A stretch of DNA of 64,000 nt from the NCBI RefSeq assembly GCF_001598815.1, contig NZ_BCZQ01000006.1, positions 62,001 through 126,000 of the forward strand, in the 5' to 3' direction. This stretch comes from Sphingopyxis terrae subsp. terrae NBRC 15098 (GTDB taxonomy: Bacteria > Pseudomonadota > Alphaproteobacteria > Sphingomonadales > Sphingomonadaceae). The notes under the pieces were generated by a model. It was not told the DNA's origin and made no database searches. It saw nothing but the letters and a program-made list of their open reading frames with translations. This document shows positions 19,132 through 27,986 of the stretch, one piece after another. Position 1 is the stretch's first letter; the number at the start of each line of letters is the position of its first letter. A program made the position numbers and the translations under genes.

Positions 19132-21165
19132 ATGGCCGGCATGTTTTCGCTGCCCCCAATTTCCCGCCTCGCGCTCGCCGCAGCGCTGCTTGTCCCATCG
19201 GTCGCCACCGCGAGCGAACTGACGCCCGATCAGATGGCGTGGTATCGCGCCCAGATGGGGCTCGCGTCGGTCTCGACCTTGCCGCCGAGCGCGACCAACA
19301 CCGTCGGCGACGCGGTGCTCGAATGGCGGCGACTGACGCAGGACCAGAACGCGTCCTTCGACCGGCTTTCGCGGTTCCTGATGGCCAATCGCGACTGGCC
19401 CGATGCCGACAAGATGCGCGTCCGCGCCGAAAAGGCGATCGCGATCGACAGCTTCGATCCTGCGCGTACCCTCGCCTATTTCCAGGCTTTTCCGCCGCGC
19501 ACTGCGAGCGGCGAACTGCGCATGGCGCTGGCGCTCAACGCGTCGGGCCGCCGCGACGAAGCCTATGCCGCGGTGCGCCGCGCCTGGACCGGCGGCACGC
19601 TCGACGAGGCGGAGGTCAGCCGGGTGCTCAGCCTCTTCCCAGGCGCGATCTCGCTTGCCGATCATGATGCCCGCATGGACAAGCTGCTATGGCTGGGCGC
19701 GACCGGCCCCGCCTCGCGCCAACTCGCCTTCACCTCGCCCGACCGGCGGCCGATCTTCGCGGCGCGGCTGGCGATGCGCAGCGGCGCGGTCGACGCCGCG
19801 ATGCAGGCGTCGGCGATCGAAGCGCAATATCCGTCGCTGACCCGCACCGACCCCGGCTATATTGCCGACAAGGCGACGTGGCTGCGCAAGGCCGGCCGCG
19901 TCGGCGAAGCGCGCGCGCTGCTCGCAGGGCCGCGCAATCTGGCCTCGGCACCCACCGATGCCGAGGAATGGCTCGAAACCCTGCTCACCAATGCGCGTCA
20001 GGCCGACGCCGCGGGCGACAAGACGACCGCCTATAATATCGCGCGGCAGCTCGACGACGCGCTGCCCTCGGGGACGGTCGTGCGCGAACAGCCGCTCGAC
20101 GTCCGCGACGATTACACCTCGCTGGCATGGCTCGCGGGCCAGCTCGCCTACAAGAGCCTCGGCCGTCCGGGCGAGGCGGTGCGACTGTTCCGCGCTTATG
20201 GCGAAGCCGCACGCTCGGCGCAGACGCGCACCAAGGGCTTTTACTGGGCCGGCCGCGCCGCGCTCGCAGCGGGCGACACGGCTGCGGCCAACGCGCATTT
20301 CGCCGACGCTGCCGAACATTATGACCAGTTTTACGGCCAGCTCTCGCTCGAACGGCTTGGCCGTCGCCAGCCCAAGCCGGAGCCCGTCCCGACGATCCGG
20401 GTCAGCGCATCAGAGCGCGAGGCGTTCGATGACGACCGGCTGGTGCGCGCCGCGCGCGCGCTGGGCGAGATCGGCGCCTGGCGTGAACAGTCGCTGTTCC
20501 TCCGCGCGCTGGCGCAGCGCGCGACGACGCCGACCGACCATGTTCTGGCGGGCCAGCTCGCCGCGTCGATCGGCCGTCCCGACCTCGGCGTCATGATCGG
20601 CCGCAGCGCGCAGGCGAACAGCCTCGACGCGGTCGAGGTTTCGGGCTTCCCCACGGTGCGTGTCCCGGCGGGGCAGGAAAGCAACTGGACCTTCATCCAC
20701 GCGATCACCCGTCAGGAAAGCCAGTTCGACCGCCAGGCGATCAGTCACGCCGGCGCGCGCGGGATGATGCAGCTGATGCCGGGAACCGCGCGCGAAGTCG
20801 CAAACAAGCTCGGCCTCGGCTATGACGCGAGCTCGCTGACCAGCGACACCAATTATAATATGACGTTGGGATCGACCTATTTTCAGCAGATGCTCAGCTA
20901 TTTCGGCGGCAGCTATCCGCTCGCGGTCGCGGCCTACAACGCCGGTCCCGGCAATGTGAACAAATGGCTGCGCGCCAATGGCGATCCGCGATCGGGCACG
21001 GTCGACATGATCGACTGGATCGAGGCGATTCCGATTTTCGAAACGCGCAACTATGTGCAGCGCGTGCTCGAAAATGCGGTCGTCTACGACACACTGCGCG
21101 ACGGCGACCGGTCGCTGCCCAATGCACCGCTGAGCTTCTATCTCGGCAAGCGCACACCCGGCTGA
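19132..21165 (+). CDS. Soluble lytic murein transglycosylase
   Basis: About 677 aa from the ATG at 19132, with a signal peptide (ISRLALAAALLVPSVATA); starts at 19141 and 19090 are also possible. The N-terminal two thirds is a superhelical helix-turn-helix domain like that of Slt70 (LAYFQAFPPRTASGELRMALAL, FYWAGRAALAAGDTAAANAHFADAAEHYDQFYGQ). The C-terminal SLT domain has catalytic E529 in TRQESQFD, then GARGMMQLMPGTA and AVAAYNAGPGNV. It cuts glycan strands in the periplasm to give anhydromuropeptides. A Gre factor follows 7 bp later. Confidence 0.93.
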   Translation: MAGMFSLPPISRLALAAALLVPSVATASELTPDQMAWYRAQMGLASVSTLPPSATNTVGDAVLEWRRLTQDQNASFDRLSRFLMANRDWPDADKMRVRAEKAIAIDSFDPARTLAYFQAFPPRTASGELRMALALNASGRRDEAYAAVRRAWTGGTLDEAEVSRVLSLFPGAISLADHDARMDKLLWLGATGPASRQLAFTSPDRRPIFAARLAMRSGAVDAAMQASAIEAQYPSLTRTDPGYIADKATWLRKAGRVGEARALLAGPRNLASAPTDAEEWLETLLTNARQADAAGDKTTAYNIARQLDDALPSGTVVREQPLDVRDDYTSLAWLAGQLAYKSLGRPGEAVRLFRAYGEAARSAQTRTKGFYWAGRAALAAGDTAAANAHFADAAEHYDQFYGQLSLERLGRRQPKPEPVPTIRVSASEREAFDDDRLVRAARALGEIGAWREQSLFLRALAQRATTPTDHVLAGQLAASIGRPDLGVMIGRSAQANSLDAVEVSGFPTVRVPAGQESNWTFIHAITRQESQFDRQAISHAGARGMMQLMPGTAREVANKLGLGYDASSLTSDTNYNMTLGSTYFQQMLSYFGGSYPLAVAAYNAGPGNVNKWLRANGDPRSGTVDMIDWIEAIPIFETRNYVQRVLENAVVYDTLRDGDRSLPNAPLSFYLGKRTPG

Positions 21166-21172
21166 CCGGTCG

Positions 21173-21655
21173 ATGGCGGGGGACAAGACCAATATCATCA
21201 GCCCTTCGGGCTTCGCCGCGCTGCGCGCCGAATATGATCTGCTGTTCGCAACCGAACGTCCCAAGCTCGTCGAAACGATCAGCTGGGCCGCCGGCAACGG
21301 CGACCGCAGCGAGAATGGCGACTATATCTACGGCCGCAAACGGTTGCGCGAGATCGACCGGCGGCTGTCCTTCCTCGCGCGCCGAATGAAGGCAGCGCGC
21401 GTCATCGATCCCGCGGAACAGCCCGACAAAGGCCGCATCTGGTTCGGCGCCACGGTCGAACTCGCGGACGAGGAGGATGCGCGCCGCACCGTCACGCTGG
21501 TCGGCGACGATGAGGCGGATGCGGGCGCCGGCCGGATCGGCTGGAACAGTCCGCTCGCCCGGGCGCTGCGCGGCGCGGCGACCGGCGATTTGCGCACGGT
21601 CCAACTGCCCGCGGGGCCCAAGGAATGGGAAATCGTCGCCATCGCCTATCCGTAA
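21173..21655 (+). CDS. greB: Transcript cleavage factor GreA/GreB family (GreB-like)
   Basis: A 160-aa Gre factor. The N-terminal coiled-coil domain (SGFAALRAEYDLLFATERPKLVETISWAAGNGDRSENGDYIYGRKRLREID) bears the acidic D-R-S-E-N-G-D tip that restarts backtracked RNA polymerase. YIYGRKRLREID rather than the GreA version, and the spacing, favour GreB. The C-terminal FKBP-like domain (LVGDDEADAGAGRIGWNSPLARAL) is complete. It begins 7 bp after the transglycosylase stop. Confidence 0.88.
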   Translation: MAGDKTNIISPSGFAALRAEYDLLFATERPKLVETISWAAGNGDRSENGDYIYGRKRLREIDRRLSFLARRMKAARVIDPAEQPDKGRIWFGATVELADEEDARRTVTLVGDDEADAGAGRIGWNSPLARALRGAATGDLRTVQLPAGPKEWEIVAIAYP

Positions 21656-21744
21656 TCGCGGCTCCCGCCGTCTGTGCGCCAGATCACAGCGACACGCGAA
21701 AGATCGTGCGAGGATATCCGATCGTCACGCAAGGAGATGGGTCG

Positions 21745-22374
21745 ATGCGGGGAATTATCGTCGTTGCATTGTCGCTGGCGGCAAATGGTACCCAGGCGAT
21801 GCAGCCGCCGGGCGATGCACAGATCAAGGCTGACCTAAGCCGCGGCGAAGAGCTTGAAACGCGCATCGCGGGCGACCTGAATAGCGATGGCGTCGACGAC
21901 ATCGCCTATATCGTCCGCGGTGACGACAAAAGGACATTGCGCGTTCGCCTGGCCGACAAGGGCAAGATCGATTTCGGCCATGCGCCGCTGGGCATGCTCG
22001 ACCTCGACGCCTATCCGCTCGGCGCGGCGGAGATGTCGGTCGCGAAGGGCGTTCTGGTGGTCAAGGACCTGACCGGCGGAACGACCGCGACGACGGCGAC
22101 CTATCGCTTTCGACTCGACCCGGAGGCTGGGCGGATGAAGCTCATCGGCCTCGATGCGACGATGTATAGCCGCACCTTCGCGCACGACGGCAGCGAACTG
22201 AGCTGGAATCTGCTGACCGGCGACGTCATCACCTCCACGCTCAAGCTAAGCGGGTCAGGCGAAAATGCGTCCTATCAAAAAACGGGACTCAAGCGTTTTC
22301 GCCGCCCGATCCGCGTCTATTGGATGGAAGAAGCGCCCAGCGGCGACGATGCGTTCGACGCAGCGGCGAAATGA
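21745..22374 (+). CDS. Secreted hypothetical protein with FG-GAP-like start
   Basis: 209 aa from the ATG at 21745, which has a textbook AAGGAG 8 nt upstream and opens a signal peptide (RGIIVVALSLAANGTQA). The longer frame to 21625 overlaps the Gre gene and is not needed. After the signal the protein has GDLNSDGVDDIAYIVRGDDKRTLRVRL, like the calcium-binding repeat of FG-GAP/VCBS proteins, then beta-rich sequence (TATYRFRLDPEAGRMKLIGLD). Likely periplasmic. I do not recognise a specific family. Confidence 0.75.
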   Translation: MRGIIVVALSLAANGTQAMQPPGDAQIKADLSRGEELETRIAGDLNSDGVDDIAYIVRGDDKRTLRVRLADKGKIDFGHAPLGMLDLDAYPLGAAEMSVAKGVLVVKDLTGGTTATTATYRFRLDPEAGRMKLIGLDATMYSRTFAHDGSELSWNLLTGDVITSTLKLSGSGENASYQKTGLKRFRRPIRVYWMEEAPSGDDAFDAAAK

Positions 22375-22536
22375 CTATTGCCCCTGCCCCATCAGCGCCG
22401 GGATAATCCACACTATCGACAGCACGATTACCGCCAGAAACAGTGAAATCGCAAGGACATAGCGCACGCCATGACCTTTGACGCCGCTGCTGGCTTCTTC
22501 GTCGGTCACTTCGACATGGTCGTCGACGACTTTCAT
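22375..22536 (-). CDS. 53-aa single-span membrane protein
   Basis: A very short gene. The ATG at 22536 follows AAGGGAGACGAAGC, a strong ribosome binding site. The product has an acidic N-terminal head (KVVDDHVEVTDEEASSG), then KGHGVRYVLAISLFLAVIVLSIVW, one membrane helix, and ends IIPALMGQGQ. The stop directly abuts the upstream gene's stop: the two genes converge with no gap. Composition and codon use match real genes here. No function can be given. Confidence 0.7.
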   Translation of the reverse strand: MKVVDDHVEVTDEEASSGVKGHGVRYVLAISLFLAVIVLSIVWIIPALMGQGQ

Positions 22537-22621
22537 GCTTCGTCTCCCTTCAGACTGTCTGCATCCAACGCGGGGCTGGACAGCGCGGTTCCCGCGCGCG
22601 GGGCGCGCGGGGATGGGAGAG

Positions 22622-23011
22622 TGAAGCCAGAGGGTCTGTAAGCCGGGTTCTGTCCACCCCGTTGCCGGGGATGGGCGATCATTCCTCTAGGCGGCCGGTT
22701 GCCCGGACGCTCAAGCAGTCAACCCGGACGGCGGGACCGGAACCAGCCCTGAGTCACCTCTTGCCATCCCTATTCGACCTTGCTCCCGGTGGGGTTTGCC
22801 GTGCCGCGTCCGTTGCCGTCCGCGCGGTGCGCTCTTACCGCACCCTTTCACCTTTCGCCGGGCCGAAGCCATTGGCGGTCTGCTCTCTGTGGCACTTTCC
22901 CTTGCTCCGGTTGCCCGAAGCCGCCGGACGTTATCCGGCACCGTGGTTTCCGTGGAGCCCGGACTTTCCTCCCCCGCTTGCGCGGCGGCGATCGCCCGAC
23001 CCTCTGGCCTC
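22622..23011 (-). ncRNA. rnpB: RNase P RNA
   Basis: The catalytic RNA of ribonuclease P, which trims tRNA 5' ends, transcribed right to left. The 5' and 3' ends pair to form helix P1 (CCAGAGGGTC near 23008 with GACCCTCTGG near 22628). The universal 5' core gAGGAAAGTCCGGGCTCC is present at about 22955-22975, and GTGCCACAGAGAGCAGACCGCC matches the conserved P10-P11 region. GAAAGGGTGCGGTAAGAGCGC follows. The length of about 390 nt fits a bacterial class A RNA. Ends are approximate to a few bases. Confidence 0.95.
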
Positions 23012-23016
23012 ATGCG

Positions 23017-23022
23017 GTTATA
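23017..23022 (-). promoter_or_regulatory. Likely -10 box of rnpB
   Basis: The minus strand reads TATAAC 6-7 nt before the predicted 5' end of rnpB, a good -10 hexamer at the right distance. No strong -35 is obvious about 17 nt upstream, where the sequence is CTCGCA. Confidence 0.5.
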
Positions 23023-23081
23023 GCGCGAACGAGCGCCGATTGCGAGCGATTGCGCGAACGGCGAAAACGGGGTGGGGGAAC

Positions 23082-23188
23082 GGACTTCGCCGCTAACCGC
23101 TTCGTGTTCCCCGGCGAAGGCCGGGGTCCAGGGCTTTACGGCACCGACGTCAGCGTTCGACGCTCTGGACCCCGGCTTTCGCCGGGGA
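23082..23188. repeat. Fold-back repeat family B, copy 1
   Basis: An inverted repeat with arms at 23104-23134 and 23162-23188 around a 26-bp centre (ttacggcaccgacgtcagcg...). The same centre and arms recur at 29985-30095. The left flank (23082-23103) matches the reverse complement of the right flank of copy 2 with one mismatch, so the original element had longer arms that eroded on opposite sides. It lies between rnpB and murA. Confidence 0.85.
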
Positions 23189-23217
23189 GCGCATCAACGT
23201 CGGACGAATTAGAATAT

Positions 23218-23350
23218 CCTCCCTGTCGCGCAGCGATGGGGAGGGGGACCGTCGCCGTAGGCGATGGTGGAGGGGCTGCGACGGCGCGCCATTAGCCCCT
23301 CCGTCAGCGCTTCGCGCTGCCACCTCCCCATGGCTACGCCACAGGGAGGA
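23218..23350. repeat. Fold-back repeat family D
   Basis: A 133-bp imperfect palindrome with outer arms tcctccctgt / acagggagga and inner matching blocks gatggggagg and ggaggggct. The whole unit can fold on itself with several mismatches. It fills most of the space between family B copy 1 and murA and has no open reading frame of its own. It may be a non-coding mobile repeat or a terminator-like structure. Confidence 0.75.
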
Positions 23351-23436
23351 TCGAAAGACCACAATCGGTCGCAACCAGCCTTCCTGCCCTTACCGCATCC
23401 GCTTGCACGCACCCACGCATCCGCTAAAGACGCCCG

Positions 23437-24720
23437 ATGGATCAGATCGTCATTCGCGGCGGCCAGCGACTCAAGGGCCGTATCCCCATCTCGGGCGCCA
23501 AGAACGCCGCGCTCACCCTTCTACCCTGTGCGCTGCTGACCGACGAGCCGCTGACCCTGCGCAACCTGCCGCGGCTCGCCGACGTCGACGGCTTCGGGCA
23601 TCTGCTCAACCAGCTCGGCTGTTCGACGACGATCGAAGGATCGCGGCCCGAAGATTTCGGCCGCGTGATGACCGCGCGCGCGACGACGCTCACCTCGACC
23701 GTCGCGCCCTATGACATCGTCCGCAAGATGCGCGCGTCGATCCTCGTGCTCGGCCCGCTGCTGGCGCGCGCGGGCGAAGCCACCGTGTCGCTGCCGGGTG
23801 GCTGCGCCATCGGCAATCGCCCGATCGACCTGCATCTGAAAGCGCTGGAGGCTTTCGGCGCCGAGATCGAACTCGCGTCGGGCTATGTGAAGGCCGTCGC
23901 CCCCGGCGGGCGCCTTGCCGGCGGCAAGTTCACCTTCCCCGTCGTGTCGGTCGGTGCGACCGAAAATGCGGTGATGGCGGCAGTTCTCGCCAAGGGCACC
24001 TGTGTTCTCGAAAACGCCGCGCGCGAGCCCGAGATCGTCGATCTGTGCAACTGCCTGGTCGCGATGGGCGCGCATATCGACGGCATCGGGACCGAAACGC
24101 TGACGATCGAAGGCGTCGACCGTCTGCATGGCGCGACCTATCGCGTGATGGCCGACCGCATCGAGGCGGGCAGCTACGCCTGCGCCGCGGTGATCACCCA
24201 AGGCGATGTCGAACTGGTCGGCGCCAAGGCGGACGAGATGGAAGCGACGCTCGCCGCGCTCCGCGAAGCCGGCGCGACGGTCGAGACGACCAAGGCCGGG
24301 ATCCGCGTCGCGATGGACGGCCGCGCCGAACCCGTGACACTATCGACCGCGCCCTACCCCGGCTTCGCCACCGACATGCAGGCGCAGTTCATGGCGATGG
24401 CGACACTCGGTACCGGCGCCTCGCTGTTTACAGAGACGATCTTCGAAAACCGCTACATGCACGTCCCCGAACTCGCGCGCATGGGCTGCGACATCCAGGT
24501 CAAGGGCCGCACCGCGATCGTCCGCGGCGTCGATCATCTGGTCGGCGCGCCGGTGATGGCGACCGACCTGCGCGCATCGATGAGCCTGATCATCGCGGGG
24601 CTGGCGGCGCAGGGCCAGACCGAGGTCAACCGCGTCTACCACCTCGACCGCGGCTATGAGCGGCTGGAGGAAAAGCTGCAGGCGGTCGGCGCCGATATCG
24701 AGCGGATCAGCGCGGGCTAG
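23437..24720 (+). CDS. murA: UDP-N-acetylglucosamine 1-carboxyvinyltransferase
   Basis: A 427-aa MurA of normal length. It transfers enolpyruvate from PEP to UDP-GlcNAc, the first committed step of peptidoglycan synthesis. K22-N23 (SGAKNAAL) and catalytic C123 ([11 protein letters not shown]) are present; the Cys is the residue attacked by fosfomycin. [12 protein letters not shown] and [14 protein letters not shown] are family signatures. The stop codon overlaps the stop of the convergent EamA gene by 2 nt (CTAG). Confidence 0.98.
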   Translation: MDQIVIRGGQRLKGRIPISGAKNAALTLLPCALLTDEPLTLRNLPRLADVDGFGHLLNQLGCSTTIEGSRPEDFGRVMTARATTLTSTVAPYDIVRKMRASILVLGPLLARAGEATVSLPGGCAIGNRPIDLHLKALEAFGAEIELASGYVKAVAPGGRLAGGKFTFPVVSVGATENAVMAAVLAKGTCVLENAAREPEIVDLCNCLVAMGAHIDGIGTETLTIEGVDRLHGATYRVMADRIEAGSYACAAVITQGDVELVGAKADEMEATLAALREAGATVETTKAGIRVAMDGRAEPVTLSTAPYPGFATDMQAQFMAMATLGTGASLFTETIFENRYMHVPELARMGCDIQVKGRTAIVRGVDHLVGAPVMATDLRASMSLIIAGLAAQGQTEVNRVYHLDRGYERLEEKLQAVGADIERISAG

Positions 24721-25673
24721 TCGCTCTCGACCGGCATCGACACCATATTGCCGCTGACGGAGGGTTTGGCAGGCCGTTTCGCGACCGCTATCACCAGTCC
24801 GACAAGCGCGACCGCGCCGCCCGCGATCGACAGCGGCGCCCAGTGATACCCCTCAAGCGCGGTCGAAAAGCCCATCGCGATGATCGGGATCAGCACGCTC
24901 GACCAGGCCGCCTGGCCCGGCCCCACCGCGCGGATGACGCCGAAATAGAGCGGGAAAGTAACGGCGCTCGCAATGACGCCGAGATAGAGGACGCCGCCGA
25001 TATAGGCCGGCGTCGCCTCGATGCGCGGCGGACCGGTGGTGATCCACGCAAAGGCGCCGTCGGCAAGCGCGCCGAACAGCATGGCCCACGCGATCATCAC
25101 GATCATCGACTGCGCGCGCGCGAAATGCGTCCCCTGCATCACATTGGAAACCGAGGCGCTGAGCACCCCCGACAGGGTGAGCGCGGTTCCGATCAGCACG
25201 GCGTGCGCGTCGAGCGCGGCGGCGCGATATTCGTGCAGGATCATCATCGCCACCCCGCCGATCGCAATCCCCGCCCCCGCCAGAAAACGCGCCTCGATCG
25301 GTGTGCGGAGGAACAGGCGGCCAAGCAGCGTGTTGGGAACGATCAGCAACGCGAACAGCACCGCCACCAGCCCCGACGTGATATGCTGCTCGGCGCGGTA
25401 GACGAAATTGAAGTTGAAGGCGAATTGCGCGACGCCGAGCAAGGCCGCGAACGCCAGCGCGCGCGAACCCGGCGTCAATCGCTCGCGGCGGACGACGGCA
25501 AAGGCGAACATCGCCGCCGCCGCAACCGCGAAACGATAAGTGACCGACCAGCTCGGCGGTACGACGCCAAGCTGCCCCTTGATGACGATCCAGGTCGATC
25601 CCCAGATCAGCGTTACCAGCGCAAAGGGAAGCAGGACGCGCGGGCTGAGCAGCGACGCCGAAGGTGCGGTCAT
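24717..25673 (-). CDS. EamA/DMT-family transporter
   Basis: A 318-aa inner-membrane transporter of the drug/metabolite superfamily with two EamA repeats (about residues 15-150 and 165-300) and about ten helices. Typical motifs are [18 protein letters not shown] in helix 1 and [25 protein letters not shown] in the first repeat. The ATG at 25673 overlaps the stop of the threonine aldolase gene by 4 nt. Members export amino acids or small metabolites, but the substrate cannot be told. The coupling to an amino-acid lyase may hint at an amino-acid-related role. Confidence 0.9.
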   Translation of the reverse strand: MTAPSASLLSPRVLLPFALVTLIWGSTWIVIKGQLGVVPPSWSVTYRFAVAAAAMFAFAVVRRERLTPGSRALAFAALLGVAQFAFNFNFVYRAEQHITSGLVAVLFALLIVPNTLLGRLFLRTPIEARFLAGAGIAIGGVAMMILHEYRAAALDAHAVLIGTALTLSGVLSASVSNVMQGTHFARAQSMIVMIAWAMLFGALADGAFAWITTGPPRIEATPAYIGGVLYLGVIASAVTFPLYFGVIRAVGPGQAAWSSVLIPIIAMGFSTALEGYHWAPLSIAGGAVALVGLVIAVAKRPAKPSVSGNMVSMPVESD

Positions 25674-26680
25674 AGCGCCGCGATCGCAGCGGCGAGCGGC
25701 GCCACCGCGGCGGCATCCTGGTCCCAGCTGGTGACAAGACGCGCGGCGCCCTCGCCCCAATCGTAAAAATCGAAACCCCGGGCGCGCAGGTCGGCCGCTT
25801 CTTCGGCGCTCAGCCGCACGAATAGTTCGTTTGCCTCGACGGGGTGCATCAGCCGGCCGCCGCACGCCTGCGCGAGCGCCTGCGCGCCGGCATTGGCGGC
25901 GCGCGCATTGGCGAGCCACAGATCGTCCTTCAGCATCGCGCGGATCTGCGCGGCGACGAAGCGTCCCTTGCTGAGCAGATGTCCGCCGCGCTTCTTGAGC
26001 TCGCGAACGCCCGCACCGCCGCTGCCACCAAAGAAAACCAGCGCCTCGGCCATCATCGCGCCATTTTTGGTGAAACCGAATGACAGCGCATCGACTCCCG
26101 CGCGCCACGTCACATCGGCGGGCGAACAGCCGGCGAAGGCGACCGCATTGGCGAAACGCGCGCCGTCCATATGCAGCTTCATGCCGTTGGCCCGCGCAAT
26201 TTCGCTAATTTCGCGCACTTCGTCCGGCCGCCACGCCAAGCCATATTCGGTGGCGTTGGTGATGCTGATCGCGGCGGGCTGCACCTGATGCACATCCTTG
26301 CGGATGCCGCCGATCCGCGCCTTCAGCGCCTCGGCGTCGATCTTCGCACCCGCGCCCGGCAGCGTCATCAGCTTGGCGCCGCCCGAATAGAAGGTCGGCG
26401 CACCGCATTCGTCGACTTCGATATGCGCCTCTTCATAGCAGAGGATACCCTGCCACGGCCGTACGAAATGGGCGAGGATGATGCTGTTCGCCGCGGTGCC
26501 GGTCGCAATCCACACCACCTCGCAAGAGGTTTCGAACAGGTCGGAAAAGGCCGCGTCGAGCGACTGGCTGATCGCGTCGCCGTCATAGGCGGTGTCGACA
26601 TGATTGGCGGCGGCAAGCGCCTCCATTACGGCGGGGTGGACGGCGGCGGCATTGTCCGAAAAAAAGCGCATGGCGGTCAT
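25670..26680 (-). CDS. Low-specificity L-threonine aldolase family enzyme
   Basis: A 336-aa PLP enzyme of the beta-eliminating lyase/threonine aldolase family, which splits threonine or allo-threonine to glycine and acetaldehyde. The PLP-binding lysine is K205 in SFGFTKNGAM. D172 of the cofactor-ring motif (KLHMDGARFANA) and the glycine loop GTAANSI are seen. It ends in ATGA overlap with the EamA gene. A start at the second Met (residue 4) is equally possible. About 100 bp upstream of it is the MITE-like element. Confidence 0.9.
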   Translation of the reverse strand: MTAMRFFSDNAAAVHPAVMEALAAANHVDTAYDGDAISQSLDAAFSDLFETSCEVVWIATGTAANSIILAHFVRPWQGILCYEEAHIEVDECGAPTFYSGGAKLMTLPGAGAKIDAEALKARIGGIRKDVHQVQPAAISITNATEYGLAWRPDEVREISEIARANGMKLHMDGARFANAVAFAGCSPADVTWRAGVDALSFGFTKNGAMMAEALVFFGGSGGAGVRELKKRGGHLLSKGRFVAAQIRAMLKDDLWLANARAANAGAQALAQACGGRLMHPVEANELFVRLSAEEAADLRARGFDFYDWGEGAARLVTSWDQDAAAVAPLAAAIAAL

Positions 26681-26786
26681 GACGTCGCCCTTAGCGCAGG
26701 ATGTGACGTCATGCTAAGCCGTTATTTGTGAAATTCAGTGCCATTCGTTCGCGAAATCGAGACAATATCCTTTCCAAAGGAAGTTA

Positions 26787-27050
26787 GGGGCAGGACCCAT
26801 TGATTCCACGATCGAGGCGTCGAAATGGCGAAGACATCGGGTTCGGGCGGGTGCAGCGGGTAGCATCGCTACCCGCAAGGCCGCGCGGGCCCGAGATCGA
26901 AGCCATTTCGACGTCCCTGCGGGATTTGACCGATTTTGCCCATGGCGTCGTCAAAAAGCCTTGAAATATATCCATATTCCTACACCTTTTCTCCTCGCCC
27001 TGAGCAAAATCGCTTCAAACCTCGATCGCGGAATTAATGGGTCCTGACCC
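26787..27050. mobile_element. MITE-like non-autonomous element (about 264 bp)
   Basis: Terminal inverted repeats of about 31 bp lie at 26787-26817 and 27020-27050 (outer sequence gggKcaggacccattR) with only three mismatches. Both ends are flanked by TA, which fits TA-target elements such as IS630/Tc1-mariner; TNA targets of some IS5 elements are an alternative. An inner inverted repeat (cgtcgaaatggc at about 26818, gccatttcgacg at about 26903) and a hairpin gggtagc/gctaccc lie inside. There is no transposase gene. The right end provides the stop of the small gene beside it. Confidence 0.8.
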
Positions 27051-27232
27051 TAATGGCGCCGGCGATAGATTTTGCGGCCCAGCGAGCGCGACCAGCGCAC
27101 ATAATAGGCACCGGGCAATAGCAGGCGCGTGGCGATGCCATGCGTCGTTATGATCAGGGCCAGACGTGGCAGCCAGATGAGGCAGGGTATCCATTCGTGC
27201 CGGGCGGAATCATTGGCGGGCGGCGCATCCAT
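27050..27232 (-). CDS. Small basic protein, possible membrane anchor
   Basis: A 60-aa frame from the ATG at 27232, which has CGGAG about 8 nt upstream. It has one hydrophobic stretch (IPCLIWLPRLALIITTHGIA) and a strongly basic end (RSLGRKIYRRRH). The stop TAG is made at the edge of the MITE-like element: CAT-TA then G from the element. Without the insertion the codon would read TAA at the same place, so the protein was not shortened. Family unknown; it may be spurious. Confidence 0.45.
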   Translation of the reverse strand: MDAPPANDSARHEWIPCLIWLPRLALIITTHGIATRLLLPGAYYVRWSRSLGRKIYRRRH

Positions 27233-27335
27233 ATGCTGTTCTCCGAGTCCGCCCCATTTCCGCAAATTAGCATAAGCCGGGGAGAATGGAGACCGGAAAC
27301 GCCGCGTCGCGCGACCATCGGCCCGGCAATCCGGT

Positions 27336-27986
27336 TCAACCGCCGCTGAGACTGTTTATCGTGAAAGCGATGACGCCGATGTTGAAGACGAAAGCGGCAA
27401 AGCTCTGGACCAGTGCGATGCGGCGCCAATGCGGGCTGTGGATCTCCACATCGCTCGTCTGGAAGGTCATTCCCAGCGTGTAGGCGAAATAGGCGAAATC
27501 CCAATATCCGGGCTGGCGCTCGCCGGGAAAGTCGATGCCGCCGCGATACTCGCCCTTGCGATCGGGCGCGTAGAACAGATGCGCATAGTGCAGCGCGAAC
27601 ACCATGTTGAAGAACAGCCAGGCGACGAGCAGCGTGCCGAGCACCAAAATCTTCTGCCAGAGCAGCGGCGCGTCGGCGCGGCCATGGAGAATGAAGCCGA
27701 CGCCGAACAGCACAAGCATCAGCACTGCGACGGTGATCGCGAGCGAGATGAGCTGATCGGGATCGTTGCGCTCGGCCTGTTCGCGGATCGCGCCATTGCC
27801 GTCGCGGAACAGCGGTACCAGCGTTGCGAAGAAGACCAGCGCCGCGGCGACGAAGCCGAGCAGCGCCGCCTCGGGCCAGGCGAAGCGCAGATGAAAGAGC
27901 GGTATGTCGGCGAGCAGGACGGTGAACAGCACAAAGCGCCACGGCACCCGGGCCTGCCGGATCGCCGTCTTGCCCGTCTGCGTCAC
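27336..27986 (-). CDS. DUF1345 membrane protein
   Basis: A 216-aa protein with five or six helices: [87 protein letters not shown], and a C-terminal pair. The DUF1345 hallmarks [13 protein letters not shown] and [22 protein letters not shown] are clear. The [12 protein letters not shown] segment resembles an ion-channel pore loop, so a channel role is often suspected. Its ATG overlaps the argG stop by 4 nt. Confidence 0.9.
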   Translation of the reverse strand: MTQTGKTAIRQARVPWRFVLFTVLLADIPLFHLRFAWPEAALLGFVAAALVFFATLVPLFRDGNGAIREQAERNDPDQLISLAITVAVLMLVLFGVGFILHGRADAPLLWQKILVLGTLLVAWLFFNMVFALHYAHLFYAPDRKGEYRGGIDFPGERQPGYWDFAYFAYTLGMTFQTSDVEIHSPHWRRIALVQSFAAFVFNIGVIAFTINSLSGG

